Program-made: the position numbers and the translations under genes
From: Engraulis encrasicolus
Taxonomy: Eukaryota; Chordata; Actinopteri; Clupeiformes; Engraulidae
DNA: 64,000 nt
Assembly: GCF_034702125.1 (NCBI RefSeq)
Contig: NC_085859.1
Span: 6,999,547 to 7,063,546 of the forward strand
Direction: 5' to 3'
Part shown: in pieces, positions 1 to 10,930 of the stretch
How positions within the stretch are numbered: the first letter of the stretch is position 1
How the letters are laid out: each line of letters starts with the position of its first letter
Notes under the pieces: model-generated
What the model was told of the DNA's origin: nothing
What the model saw: the letters and a program-made list of their open reading frames with translations, nothing else
Database searches by the model: none

Positions 1-2829
1 TGTGAGCCCTACTTAGATGACAACTTGTGTCACAGTAAAACATTTGATAACCACCTGAATGATGTTAGGAAAGTGCTTCGACGGTATCAGCAGCATGGGG
101 TGAAACTGACTGCCAAGAAGTGTGAGCTGTTCAAGAACAAGGTCAGATTCCTGGGGAAGATCGTGACAAAAGAAGGCTACACGATGGATCCAGCAGAGGT
201 GGCCCCCGTGCAAGATATGAAAGAACGAAAACCAGCTACCGTGGGTGAGTTGAGAAAGCTACTTGGCTTCATCTCATACTACAGATCATACATCCCAAAC
301 TTCTCTCGCATTGCCAAGCCTCTGTATGCCCTGTTGTGCTCTGACGTGTCAAGCCAGGACGCCACAGTGGCTGATCACAAGAAGAGAAAAGCAGTGTCAC
401 AAAAGAAAAAGCGAACCCAGGTGCCCTCCCATCAGCGAATCAAGTGGACAGAGGAGCACAGTGCAGTACTGTGTCAGCTGATAGATCACCTGTCTAGCCC
501 CCCTGTGCTGGGCTACCCCAACTTTGAAGAGCCGTTCGTCCTACACTGTGACGCTTCACAAGAAGGACTCGGGGCAGTGCTTTATCAAAGACAGGAAGGA
601 AAGATGAAGGTCATTGCTTATGGCTCCCGCACTCTCTCTGCTGCAGAGAAAAATTACCATCTCCACTCTGGTAAGCTAGAATTTTTAGCAATGAAATGGG
701 CCATCTGTGAGCGATTTAGAGATTATTTGTATTATACTCCAAACTTTGTAGTGTATACTGATAATAATCCTCTAACATATGTACTTACCACTGCTAAACT
801 GAATGCAACACTGCTGAGATGGGTGGCCGAGTTAGCAGACTTCAGATTTACGATCAAGTACAGACCAGGGAAGTCGAACTCTGATGCAGACGGGCTATCC
901 AGAATGTCTCTAGAAAATTACATGCTTACCTGTTCCCAGCAGATCCAGCCTGAAATCTTGTCCAGTTTCTCCAAAGGTCTGTCCGTCCAGCAGGAAGAGA
1001 GAGAGCCGCTCCTGTGTCCACTGGCCATCACCACAGCAATCACGGCGACGAGCAGGGAAGGGCAGAATGACACAGTCACGCACATCTCCCCAGACGACCT
1101 GAGGGCCGCACAGGAGGAGGATCCCCTACTACAGCAGGTGAAGCGGTGTGTCATCCAGCAGCAGTGGCCCAGGATCAGAGACGCGCACAGTGAGTTGTCA
1201 GTGTTTGCTAGAGAGAAAGCTAAACTGTTGTGTGATGCTGACGGTGTACTCCGGCGCCAAACATCTACACGAACACAACTAGTGATGCCACCAAAGTTTC
1301 GGCCCCTGATCCTGAACCAGTTACATGAAGAGATGGGTCACTTAGGTGTTGAACGGACACTCAATCTAGTCCGTGAGCGCTTCTTCTGGCCACACATGCA
1401 GAGAGATGTAGAGCACCACATTAACAACGTGTGCAGTTGTGTGAAGCGTAAGAGACCCCAGAGAGCAGTAAGAGCGCCACTCACTAGTATCAAGACAACA
1501 TACCCCTTTGAGCTGGTCTCAGTTGACTTCCTCCATCTAGAGAAGTGCAAAGGAGGATACGATTACATCCTAGTGGTCATGGACCATTTTACACGCTTTG
1601 CCCAGGCGTATGCATGCAAAAACAACAGTGCTCGAACAGCAGCTGAGAAAATCTTTGGAGACTTTGTCTTGAAATTCGGCTTCCCCGCTAAATTGCACCA
1701 TGACCAAGGGAGAGAGTGGGAAAACAAACTGTTTGCTGAACTCCAAAAGTACAGTGGCATCCAAGGCTCACGCACAACCCCCTACCACCCCCAGGGGAAC
1801 GGTCAGGTAGAACGCTTTAATCGCACCCTGCTGGCCATGCTGCGTAACCTGGATAATGAAGCCAAAGCCGATTGGAAAAGTTCCCTTGACAAAGTTGTTC
1901 ACGCATACAATGTCACCCGAAATGAGTCCACTGGATATGCCCCATACTTTCTGCTCTTTGGCCGTAACCCCAGATTGCCCATAGACAGCATGTTCGGCAT
2001 CCCACACAGCGCTGGTAGTGTGTCTCATGAGGAGTACGCAAGGAAATGGAAGCTCAGAATGGAGGAGGCATACCAGTTGGCCAACAAGGCAGCCCAGGCT
2101 AGTGGGAGAAGAGGAAAAGAACTCTATGACAGAAAGATTCAGGGAGCAGAGCTACATCCTGGGAATAGAGTCCTGATCCGAAATCTCACAGAAAGAGGTG
2201 GGCCTGGTAAGCTGAGATCGTTCTGGGAAGAGAAAGTCCATGTGGTGGTGAAGAGAAAACATCCAGAGAGTCCGGTGTATGAAGTGAAACCAGAAGATGG
2301 CCAGGGTCGCACTCGAGTGCTTCATCGGAACCTGCTGCTTCCCTGTGACTTCTTGCCGGTCGACACACAGAGAACTGAGAAGAAAAGAGTCGAGAAAGGA
2401 CACACTGACAAGAAAAGAACCAAGACCGCACGCCACACAGAACCACAGCCTTCATCTGACCAGGAAGAGGACGACTGGAGAGGCATCGCTGGCTGGACTG
2501 AGGAGGAGCCCACAGAGCGACAGAGCGACCTGAGAGCCGAGGCCATGGAGTTCCACCCACATCAGCCGGTAGCAGAACCAGCACCTGGGGAAGGAGATGG
2601 CATCGCAGAGCCAGTGAGGGAGGAGGAACAAGTGGTGGAGCCAGGCGAAGTAGAGACAGTGACGGCCGATCCAGAGGGAGAGGGAGAGGTGTCGCCACCA
2701 TCCTCACCGCCTGCAAGACCATATCCTTCCAGAATTAGATATGCACCTAGAACACTTACATATGGCACTCTAGGACGGCCTACACTTAGTTCAAGTCAGT
2801 TTAAAATGCATAGAGTTACTTACCTTTGA
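1..2829 (+). CDS. Ty3/Gypsy pol polyprotein: RT C-terminal half, RNase H, integrase (5' end outside window)
   Basis: The frame is open from base 1 to a stop at 2827-2829, about 942 residues. It starts at the RT catalytic motif: residues 4-7 read YLDD. RT thumb follows, then RNase H with acidic residues in CDAS (D184) and YTDNN (D254). The integrase has an HHCC zinc domain (HEEMGHLG near residue 442 to CSC near 480) and a DDE core with D509 (VDFL), D568 (HHDQG) and E604 (VERFN), which gives DD35E spacing. A GPY/F-like C-terminal region ends in an acidic, proline-rich tail; I see no chromodomain. RNase H before integrase fits Ty3/Gypsy order. No stop or frameshift is visible, so this part looks recently active. 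The gag, protease, RT fingers and 5' LTR lie upstream of the window. Confidence 0.95.
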   Translation, partial: CEPYLDDNLCHSKTFDNHLNDVRKVLRRYQQHGVKLTAKKCELFKNKVRFLGKIVTKEGYTMDPAEVAPVQDMKERKPATVGELRKLLGFISYYRSYIPNFSRIAKPLYALLCSDVSSQDATVADHKKRKAVSQKKKRTQVPSHQRIKWTEEHSAVLCQLIDHLSSPPVLGYPNFEEPFVLHCDASQEGLGAVLYQRQEGKMKVIAYGSRTLSAAEKNYHLHSGKLEFLAMKWAICERFRDYLYYTPNFVVYTDNNPLTYVLTTAKLNATLLRWVAELADFRFTIKYRPGKSNSDADGLSRMSLENYMLTCSQQIQPEILSSFSKGLSVQQEEREPLLCPLAITTAITATSREGQNDTVTHISPDDLRAAQEEDPLLQQVKRCVIQQQWPRIRDAHSELSVFAREKAKLLCDADGVLRRQTSTRTQLVMPPKFRPLILNQLHEEMGHLGVERTLNLVRERFFWPHMQRDVEHHINNVCSCVKRKRPQRAVRAPLTSIKTTYPFELVSVDFLHLEKCKGGYDYILVVMDHFTRFAQAYACKNNSARTAAEKIFGDFVLKFGFPAKLHHDQGREWENKLFAELQKYSGIQGSRTTPYHPQGNGQVERFNRTLLAMLRNLDNEAKADWKSSLDKVVHAYNVTRNESTGYAPYFLLFGRNPRLPIDSMFGIPHSAGSVSHEEYARKWKLRMEEAYQLANKAAQASGRRGKELYDRKIQGAELHPGNRVLIRNLTERGGPGKLRSFWEEKVHVVVKRKHPESPVYEVKPEDGQGRTRVLHRNLLLPCDFLPVDTQRTEKKRVEKGHTDKKRTKTARHTEPQPSSDQEEDDWRGIAGWTEEEPTERQSDLRAEAMEFHPHQPVAEPAPGEGDGIAEPVREEEQVVEPGEVETVTADPEGEGEVSPPSSPPARPYPSRIRYAPRTLTYGTLGRPTLSSSQFKMHRVTYL

Positions 2830-3549
2830 GTTAAGTTCATGCACTCTAGTGAGGATGAGTGTAGTTATTTGTTAGTTGAGATGTGTGTGTGTGAGACAGT
2901 GTGAGTGTGACAGTATGAGTGTGATGTATGAAGAATGGTTGAAGAAGAGATTAGACAGTTCACTTAGAATCACACTGGCTTTATAGAAGAAGAATTAGTC
3001 CTGGTAGGAGGAAAGTAACAAATAAGTATCATTACTGACACTGTGAAAACACTCTTACGTAAGCAAGGAGAAGTGATAAGATGTTGAGTATGTTGAATGT
3101 GTGAAGTGTTAGATTCCATGATCAGATTCGCTCCAGGTCAAAGGTCATCCCTTTCCCAGCTGAGACAGACTACCCGTGGACACTGCGGAGAAATGGATGG
3201 CGGTCGTAGTGCATAATGACCTCCTCTATTTAACACATGATCTTGAATTTGAGATAAATGTTATGTGATGTCTGTTATTAGATATGTCTTAACTTGGGAC
3301 TCTAACCTGGACAGCAATCAAACTGTTGAAAACAGTATGAACTGAAGCGGGAAATGTCGGGACGCCATTTAATTTAGCAGGGGAGAGGTCTCTTGGCCCA
3401 GCGGTATCGTACTGTGTCTCCCATTGCCGAACCGTTGTAGTTGACGAGGATGCAGGTTCGATCCCCGAGGGGGGTGAACAGGTGCAAGATGACCTCCGTC
3501 ACAGTGGTGCCGTATGACCCGGGATGGGAGTGAGGTTTAAGGGGGAGAG
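2830..3549 (+). other. Gypsy 3' untranslated region ending in a polypurine tract
   Basis: No ORF is credible between the pol stop and the LTR. The last bases before the LTR (about 3541-3549, GGGGGAGAG) form a purine tract, the usual primer for plus-strand synthesis, directly followed by TGTAAC. A tRNA-like module (3394-3465) sits inside this stretch. Confidence 0.7.
3394..3465 (+). repeat. tRNA-like module 1 with A and B boxes
   Basis: TGGCCCAGCGG at 3394-3404 fits the Pol III A-box consensus exactly, and GGTTCGATCCC at 3455-3465 fits the B box exactly, at tRNA-like spacing. The module recurs 259 bp downstream inside the LTR. It is a tRNA-derived segment. I do not call it a working tRNA because acceptor-stem pairing was not found. 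Confidence 0.6.
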
Positions 3550-4102
3550 TGTAACGGAGGCTAACTAGCACAGAGTTGGCGTGGAACGTTGGTAAACCTC
3601 CCTCCGATAGCCTCATACAGTCTCGTGCCGTTGGGCCGAGAGACTAGTCTCTTGGCCCAGCGGTATCGTACTGTGTCTCCCATTCCGAACCGTTGTAGTT
3701 GACGAGGTCGCACGTTCGATCCCCGAGGGGGGTGAACAGGTGCAAGATGACCTCCGTCACAGTAGTGTAGTGGACCCCCCATTTTTGTCTTTTTGTTATT
3801 CCCTTATTATTCCTGATTCTCATTCTCTGTCTTTTTGTTGTCCTGTCAGAAGTTGTTTTGCTTTAATCGTGCTGTTGCACGTTTTCGCCACTAGATGGCA
3901 TCATAAGACCAGCTATGAGTTCTGTAGCCAGTGACTAAGGTCACGCGAGATTAATGAAACTGAGAAGTGACAGTTGTTGTTAGGATTCTGATGCTGTGTC
4001 AGTGGTATGTTTTTGTCCTGAGAAAGATAGTAAATAAACCGTGAAGAACCCATGGAAACTCAATACACACTTGAGGACAATCATTCATTTAAGTGTGCAA
4101 CA
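3550..4102 (+). repeat. 3' LTR of the Gypsy element
   Basis: It starts with TGTAACGGAGG right after the polypurine tract and probably ends at TGTGCAACA near 4102, giving TG...CA ends and about 553 bp. AATAAA occurs near 4032, as expected for the R region. The U3 part carries a second tRNA-like module. The 3' border is inferred from the CA end because the 5' LTR is not in the window. Confidence 0.7.
3653..3723 (+). repeat. tRNA-like module 2 inside the LTR
   Basis: Repeats the module at 3394-3465 almost base for base over about 115 bp. The A box (3653-3663) is intact; the B box (3713-3723) has one change in its first base. Confidence 0.6.
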
Positions 4103-4267
4103 TATACATACTAAAAATTATTTTAAGTGATTAATTGCAATAATTCTTGCTTGGGACATTAATCAATACCTTAATGACTTTAAATGGGGACCAAACATGT
4201 TTTAATTTGGTCTTAAATTGGACTAAATATAATATTCCCAACCCAAAATTTTGGTCGCAACCTCAAC

Positions 4268-4346
4268 ATAATCAAAATCCCACGCACCCCCTGAAATCTC
4301 AGGTGCACCCCCAGGGGGTGCCCGCACCTCAGGTTAAGAACCACTG
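4268..4346. mobile_element. hAT-type MITE end (relic)
   Basis: The segment ends in GGTTAAGAACCACTG, the kind of terminus seen on hAT MITEs elsewhere in this window, and has the same cytosine-rich subterminal bases as the element at 56277-56626. The partner end and target duplication were not found. Confidence 0.35.
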
Positions 4347-4360
4347 AATTAGGCGATCAA

Positions 4361-4750
4361 ACCCATGTATTTTCTGAAAGCACACACTCTCCCAACTTCC
4401 TCTATCCGTACTTAAGTTCTGTAAAGTACATTGTACTTTGAAATGCATTGATTTTTAATGGACGGCCATGAGGTGTGGGTATAAAATAACTGTGTAATTT
4501 CTATTAAGCTATCCAATCCATTTATTTTCCGAGGTCTACACACTCCAGATGTGATATAATGTGCATTGTGACATCTCCCAACTTCCTACATTCCTCTATA
4601 CCTTAGTTATGTAATGTGTTTGGGATTACATTGAAACACATTGATTTCCATTGAAATCTATTAGACAGTTGTGGGTTTTTGGCCTAAATAGGTGTATAAT
4701 GTATATTAAACCAGCAAACCCATATATTTTCTGAGAGCCCACACTCTACA
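4361..4750. repeat. degenerate ~160-200 bp tandem repeat, about 2.5 copies
   Basis: The words TATTTTCTGA and CACACTC recur near 4365, 4522 and 4722, each followed by similar AT-rich sequence with CCCAACTTCCT in the first two units. Old satellite-like or duplicated transposon sequence with no coding potential. Confidence 0.5.
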
Positions 4751-6263
4751 TATATGATATAGCAAGTATTAGGATTTGACCCACCCTCCTACAGGCTTCT
4801 GCATCAATCTAACCTTGCATTATATCGCTGAAAAAGTGTATGACGGACATATTTTGACCTGTATAATTCATAGGAAAGTACATTATCCATCAAAACTGTA
4901 TATTTTTAAAATCCCTAAGGTGTCTACATGTGATGTAACATCAATAAAAATATATCCCATCATCACAGACACTTGCATACGCCTACATCCATATATAGGC
5001 ATGTATTGCGAAATGCACTGGGTGTCATTATAAAAGTGAGTAAAAATATAAGAAAGCTACCACTTCCAGAGGGCTATCATACCAAATAATGTCCCTCAGG
5101 CATGGGGGATTACAAAAAACATTGATAGACTTTGCCACCCCAGGTGATACCAACTTCTGCTCCGGCCCATGGACTATGAGAGTAGTTATAACGAGCTGTC
5201 ACATAAGCATGACTCTGATTTTGTATTCCTGAGGAAGTAATGTTAACAACCATTTTTGGAAACTGTGGGGGCAGCCGGGATTTTTTTTTTGTTGATGCGG
5301 GGTGGGGGGTTGGGTGGGGGGCATTTCACGCAGGCCATTGGGGAGGGGGGGGGGGGAATTCACGCTGCGTAATTATTTTTTTTTACATTTTCGGAAACTA
5401 TGGCGGCCAAATTCAAGCTATTGCGGTGCGCCAGAGTTTCCTCAATTTGTGAGAAACACTGCATTGACCCATCCAGAATTCACGTCATGCATTGTTGATT
5501 CAAACACATCATAGAGGTTTTAAGGGTATTTCGAGAGACTCCACTCTTCCGGGTGGTACTGCACACTAGGGGGGCAACGGAGGAGTGCAGACTCTATTCA
5601 GAATGAATGGGCTGTGCTCTCTCGACAGCGCCCCCTAGGTGAACTGCAGACAACAACACAATGAATGAACAATGACACCAAGGCTACAGTATAGCGATGG
5701 GAGATACAATAATTTCCAAAATACAGTAGGGCCTGTAGCCTATGCCTATGGCATGACCAATCACATTTGCCACAATGACAGGTGCTCTAATATCAAAGCT
5801 AACCAGGTGAGGTGACATAAGCCTTAGCTAATAAAAGAGACACATAATTTGGTTAAAATTGAATGTTCACTTCTCTGAACACTGTAGACCTAGCCTATGA
5901 ATAGCCTAGGCATGCATGGATTACACCACGACATGTCACAAATATTACAACCAAATTCAGCTTCCTTGGCGGAGGGATGCACTCTCTGAGTGCATTTCTA
6001 GTTTCATTATAAATCCCTGTAACGTCTAATTTGAATTTAGTCACCCTCCTTACACAAGACTTGCCTCTCCAGAGATAATCCCTAGTATCTGTTCATACGA
6101 TTTTTTCAACACATAAGAGACCAATAGGACAAAAACACTTTCAAAATGGTCAACTGTGTCACTCACTGTTGCAGTCAACAGTGCAGGGGAACAAGGCAAA
6201 AACATATTCCGCCTCATCTGTCATAGCTGATGCTTAACACAGTTGACGGTGACACCGCTTGAC
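4751..6263. other. unassigned AT-rich DNA with a G-rich patch
   Basis: No gene is supported. Short ORFs here are under 90 codons and show no domain. 5269-5360 holds runs of T and G (up to 14 G). Confidence 0.5.
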
Positions 6264-6709
6264 CAGTGTTGCCAAGTCCGCTTATTACAAGCGACCTTGG
6301 GCTTCTTTTTTTGAGCAGTCGCTCTTAATTTTGTAAAGTTGCGGGTTGCGGTTTTTTTGGGCTTGTTCTTTTCAGGGTTGGGCTTGCTGTTTTCTCCTGC
6401 TCTGCCGGTGATTTGAATGTGTTTGGATGTGTTTCTCAATGGCAACTCGTTTTTTTTCTCACTCATCCTTACAGGTGACCCTACTACAAAATTGTTAACT
6501 CCCACTTTCTGTGGTCACTTGTGGGGATTTTCGCTGCCACGCAGACCCCCGCAAAGAGCAAGGTCTTCCCTGACCAGGCACGCGACTGACAACCCACCCC
6601 TTCGCTTGCTTCTTTTGGGCTTGTTTTCACGACGCCCGTCAGTCGCTTCTTTTGGGCTTGTTTTTAGGGCGTCAGTCGCTTATTTGTCATAGAAAATCTG
6701 GCAACACTG
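6264..6709. mobile_element. hAT-like MITE, 446 bp, with 8-bp target duplication
   Basis: Terminal inverted repeats start CAGTGTTGCCA on both sides. The flanks are CGCTTGAC (6256-6263) and TGCTTGAC (6710-6717), a target duplication with one mismatch. The interior repeats a CGCTTCTTTTGGGCTTG-type motif several times and encodes nothing. It shares its terminus with the element at 14051-14248. Confidence 0.8.
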
Positions 6710-6717
6710 TGCTTGAC

Positions 6718-7420
6718 ATTTCAGCCATTTTCAGGGTGTTGTGCTAACTGAAAACCTCAGAGCTTCCACCAAAACACCTTAATCAATTCATGTCTTTGTA
6801 CGCTTTGTCTGTGTTTTTCTACTTTTGATTTCTAATTCAGGTTCTTGTGATTATGTTGAGAACACATTTGACAGGCAATTTTCCCGCTCTAAGACCATAA
6901 AAAATAATGAATTAAATTATGGAAGAGGTGAACTCAAAACTCACGAAACAGTCTTCACATCACCACCCAAAGAGGTAATGACATTTTATGGCGTTGGTCA
7001 GAGGACTTAGGACCAAACCCTTACCGATTTATGGCGGGGATTTCAGTGTGTGACGCGGTTAACACAGTTTTCTGGGATGCACACAAAATGGCCAATTTAA
7101 TGCATAATGGAAAGCACAATAGACTTTTTAACAGTTTTGTCATATTTTGATAACTACCATGAATCAACATTTGCAATGATCTTGGACAAAGCAAGGTTTT
7201 TTACATGCTAATAGGAAGACTGAATCTGACATTTGGAAAACGAGGACGGCATGAAAACGTCCAAAAACCAGTATAAAATTCATTCTTACAGAGGCAAATA
7301 ATGTTATGTCTTCACTCTCTGTATTATATGAAAGATAAATGTGTGCTAATGTCCAAAACATCATTGGAGCCGTTAATAGTTAGTGGAATTGGCAAATGAA
7401 ATCCATGGACTTAAAAGCGT
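6718..7420. other. unassigned non-coding DNA
   Basis: AT-rich sequence; no domain-bearing ORF, repeat or RNA gene seen. Confidence 0.4.
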
Positions 7421-7618
7421 GTAGGATATCACACTATCATTCAATACAATTTTATGGGGTTGTGTAATTGTTGACTTAATTAAATTGCAATTAAATCCTG
7501 GTAAACAATGTGACCTATATATAGGTCACATTGTTTACCAGGATTTAATTGCAATTTAATTAAGTCAACAATTACACAACCCCATAAAATTGTATTGAAT
7601 GATAGTGTGATATCCTAC
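7421..7618. repeat. perfect 198-bp palindrome
   Basis: The two 99-bp arms (7421-7519 and 7520-7618) are exact reverse complements with no spacer; the centre reads CCTATATATAGG. The right arm contains sequence similar to the TRIM intron at about 15573-15604 (AATTGTATTGAATGAT). It lies just upstream of the RING-less TRIM copy A. Confidence 0.9.
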
Positions 7619-7856
7619 GGTGGCTGTAGCAATCATCACACTTGAAAGGTTGTCTCTTTTGGCTTCGTGCCGTTTAATATTTCACACACTCATACATCAA
7701 CCTAACATGTCTCTAGCCCGTGTCTTGAGCTATCTTCTTCTCTCTACTAACTGATATGTTCCCATAAGTCTTGCATTATATTAGCTAGGGAGCTCCCCCT
7801 AGAGGCGTTAACCATGAATGTTAATAAATGGAGTCCAACTACCACAGATAGTAATA

Positions 7857-7969
<113 letters not shown>

Positions 7970-8631
7970 TCCTATCAGTCTGGTGCACAGACAGCAGTGG
8001 AGGAGAGTGAGAGGATGTTTACTGTGATGATCCGCTCCATTGAGAGAAGACGCTCTGAGGTGACGGAGCTGATCAGAGCTCAGGAGAAGGCTGAGATGAG
8101 TCGTGCTGAAGGACTCCTGAAGCGACTGGAGCAGGAGATTGCTGAGCTGAAGAAGACGGATGCTGAGATGAAGCAGCTTTCACTGACACAAGATCCCATC
8201 CATTTCCTCAAGGTAGCCAACTTTACTTTTTACAGAGTTCAAAACATGGCTTATGTCAGTAGGTCTACCTCACCCTAGTGTGTGTGTGTTTCTCTCTGCA
8301 GAACATTGTGTCCATCACTGCAAGGCCTTACAACACAATCTCAACCAGCGTGACCTTCAGCCAAAGCTTCTCCTTGGAGCCCCTGAAGAAATCTGTATCT
8401 GCACTGAAGATGCAGCTGGAGGAGAAATTAGATTCCATCTTCCAACAAGAAATAGTCAAGATATCTGCAGCAGGTTTGATGACCCTAAAAATTATAACAT
8501 TTCCATTAGCAATGCATTAGCCCTTGACTCTGTAAGGTGAGACATGACCATTTCATAATGTGTTTTTTTTGTGTTGTAGCAGCGAAAAATGTCCAGATCA
8601 TCCAGAACATACAGAGTGAGTATCCACCATA

Positions 8632-8633
<2 letters not shown>

Positions 8634-8668
<35 letters not shown>

Positions 8669-8681
8669 ACATACACACATA

Positions 8682-8739
<58 letters not shown>
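8634..8739. repeat. (CA)n microsatellite with ATACAC variants
   Basis: Follows the donor of the 36-bp exon of copy A. Copies B (16988) and C (30610) have CA arrays at the same position. Confidence 0.9.
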
Positions 8740-8741
<2 letters not shown>

Positions 8742-9026
8742 CTCGCTGCAGGGTACACACCTGCACATTTTGTGTCTGAATGTGTTGCAGTGCAGATATG
8801 TGAGTTTTGTGGGCGGTAGTTCACCTCAACATAAGGTACGTAGACACAGGATGTAATATTGACACCACAGCGAGGGCCACATATCCATGTTGAGGTGGCG
8901 GTAACTTGGTCTCTCAACGGGGGCTGTAGAGCCCAACAAGGGAGCTGTGAGGGGGCGATGGTGAGGCAGCTGAGAGGGTTAGTTGTGAATGGGGGGCTTT
9001 AGTCCATTTTAATTTTTAATTCTAAG

Positions 9027-9411
9027 TGGGGCGTTGTCAGGCTTATGATGAGGTCAAGGGGGCATTGTCAGGCTTATGATGAGGTCAAGGGGGCATCAGG
9101 AGGCTTATGATGAGGTCAAGGGGGGCGTCGGGAGGCTTATGATGAGGTCAAGGGGGCATTGTCAGGCTTATGATGAGGTCAAGGGGGCGTCGGGAGGCTT
9201 ATGATGAGGTCAAGGGGGCATCGGGAGGCTTATGATGAGGTCAAGGGGGCATTGTCAGGCTTATGATGAGGTCAAGGGGGCGTCGGGAGGCTTATGATGA
9301 GGTCAAGGGGGCATCGGGAGGCTTATGATGAGGTCAAGGGGGGCGTCGGGAGGCTTATGATGCGGTCAAGGGGGGCGTCGGGAGGCTTATGATGAGGTCA
9401 AGAGGGCGTTT
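9027..9411. repeat. 31-bp minisatellite, 12 copies, in an intron of TRIM copy A
   Basis: Units contain GGCTTATGATGAGGTCAAGG joined by GGGGCATTGTCA, GGGGCATCGGGA or GGGGCGTCGGGA variants, which alternate in a higher-order pattern. The array is followed by GGTTGAGAACCACTG, a hAT-like end, so it may lie inside a hAT MITE. Confidence 0.9.
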
Positions 9412-9568
9412 GTTCCAAACAGGTTGAGAACCACTGCGGTAGAGTCAAACAATGGGGGACAATATTAATGAGAACCTCGATGTCTATCTGCCCCTCTGTC
9501 ACAGTGTCTGATGGCCAGGCTCTTACTGCTGAACCAGTGACCAGAGAGGACTTCTTACAGTGTGAGTT

Positions 9569-9570
<2 letters not shown>

Positions 9571-9650
<80 letters not shown>
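9571..9650. repeat. (CA)n microsatellite after TRIM copy A 57-bp exon
   Basis: About 40 CA units a few bases after the GTGAGT donor. A second short array follows at 9800-9831. Equivalent arrays occur at 19663 (copy B) and 23461 (relic exon). Confidence 0.95.
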
Positions 9651-9652
<2 letters not shown>

Positions 9653-9796
9653 CGTTAAGCACATACGGTAACTCTATATGTGTTCATGCACAGTCTTGAT
9701 GCCCTCCACAACAACTACTATGTACTGTAACTAGGCAGGAAAATAAAGAGAAGGCACTGAATGAGAAAATACGTGTCCAAACCTTTGGCCCATACT

Positions 9797-9832
<36 letters not shown>

Positions 9833-9922
9833 CAACCAACCCCACCCCCTCTCCCACACATGCACAAAAACACACATATTACAACTTGTTTATTTTCCTT
9901 TTCCCGTCTTCTCCTCCATCAG

Positions 9923-10443
9923 ATTCCTGTCACTTCACTCTGGATCCAAACACAGCATACACACACCTCCATCTGTCTGAGGGGAACAGGAGGGTGGAGA
10001 GGAGACGTAAGGCCCAGTCATATCCTGATCATCCAGACAGATTTGATTATTGGGATCAGGTGCTGTGTAGAGAGGGTGTGTCTGCACGCTGCTACTGGGA
10101 GGTTGAGAGGAGTGGAGATTGGGTTAATATAGCAGTGTCATATAAAAGCATCAGCAGGAAAGGACGGGGTAATGAGTGTATGTTTGGAGTTAATGATCAG
10201 TCCTGGATTCTGGTCCTCCGCAGCTCCATCTCCTCTTTCTATCACAATAAGAAAGAGACTAAACTCCCTCTAGTGGCCAGCTCCAGAATAGGAGTGTATG
10301 TGGATCACAGGGCAGGAACTCTGGCCTTCTACAGCATCTCTGGAGACACAATGACCCTCCTGCACAGAGTCCACACCACATTCACACACACTCTCTACCC
10401 TGGGTTTGCATTAGGTAGTGGATCATCAGTGAATCTGTTGTGA
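9923..10443 (+). CDS. B30.2 (PRY-SPRY) exon of TRIM copy A
   Basis: Acceptor CTCCTCCATCAG precedes 9923 and the frame ends at TGA 10441-10443. It codes about 173 residues that closely match the B30.2 exon at 19847-20364; differences cluster in the middle, for example ERSGDW against EWNGVV, and in the tail. B30.2 domains bind protein targets, and such loops vary among finTRIM paralogs. Confidence 0.85.
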
Positions 10444-10728
10444 GGCCTCTACCGGTAAATGCTGCTCCTGTGGGGCCTCTGCAATCCTCAAACTCTCTCA
10501 CACATACATTATGTGATGGTAATGGTAATGTGAGGACCTTTTAGTAAGTTTTGAGGTCACCTCTTCAATATTTTAATTCACACTTTTTGGTGGTCTTTGA
10601 GAGGGGAGATTGACCCTCAGCTGTGTGTTCAACATATTCCTAATATCCTGATTTAGATATTACATTCATCAGCATACAGATGAAGCCCATAAACATGAAT
10701 TGATTAAGCCCTAACTCATTATTCGTCA

Positions 10729-10800
10729 TAATAATATAATATAATATAATATAATATAATATAATATAATATAATATAATATAATATAATATAATATAAT
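10729..10800. repeat. (ATAAT)n microsatellite
   Basis: A TAATATAATA-type pentanucleotide run, continuing as degenerate TTTAATAT repeats to about 10930. Confidence 0.9.
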
Positions 10801-10930
10801 GTCATTTAATATCATTACTATCATTTAATATATTTAATATCATTTAATATAGTGTAATATAATTTAATATAATTTAATATAATATAATGTAATGTAGTGT
10901 AAAGTAATATAAGTAATAGGCCTATAATAT

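Larger units (their letters stand above)
7979..10443 (+). pseudogene. finTRIM-like copy A, 5'-truncated: coiled coil and B30.2 only
   Basis: Exons by splice sites and homology to copy B: coiled-coil exon 7979-8212 (234 bp, the usual TRIM size), 8302-8473, 8580-8615, 9505-9561, and B30.2 exon 9923-10443 ending in TGA. Phases agree at every junction and no stop interrupts these exons. The coiled-coil part contains SIERRRSEVTELIRAQEKAE. The B30.2 part has LDP, WEVE, AGTLAFYS and LYPGF, typical PRY/SPRY blocks. The RING/B-box exon and the 96-bp exon are missing upstream, where the 198-bp palindrome sits, and the 60-bp exon of copy B is not seen. Without a RING it could not be an E3 ligase; it may be a pseudogene, or truncated by misassembly at the palindrome. 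Confidence 0.8.

Noticed and set aside
2186..2722. 178-codon minus-strand ORF under the Gypsy pol 3' end
   Set aside because: Shadow of the GC-rich pol tail; no domain, and the plus frame is clearly coding.
3394..3465. Functional tRNA gene
   Set aside because: A and B boxes fit, but no acceptor-stem pairing or clean anticodon arm was found; it lies within a retroelement.
9027..9411. CRISPR-like array
   Set aside because: Direct 31-bp units without unique spacers, inside a vertebrate intron: a minisatellite.
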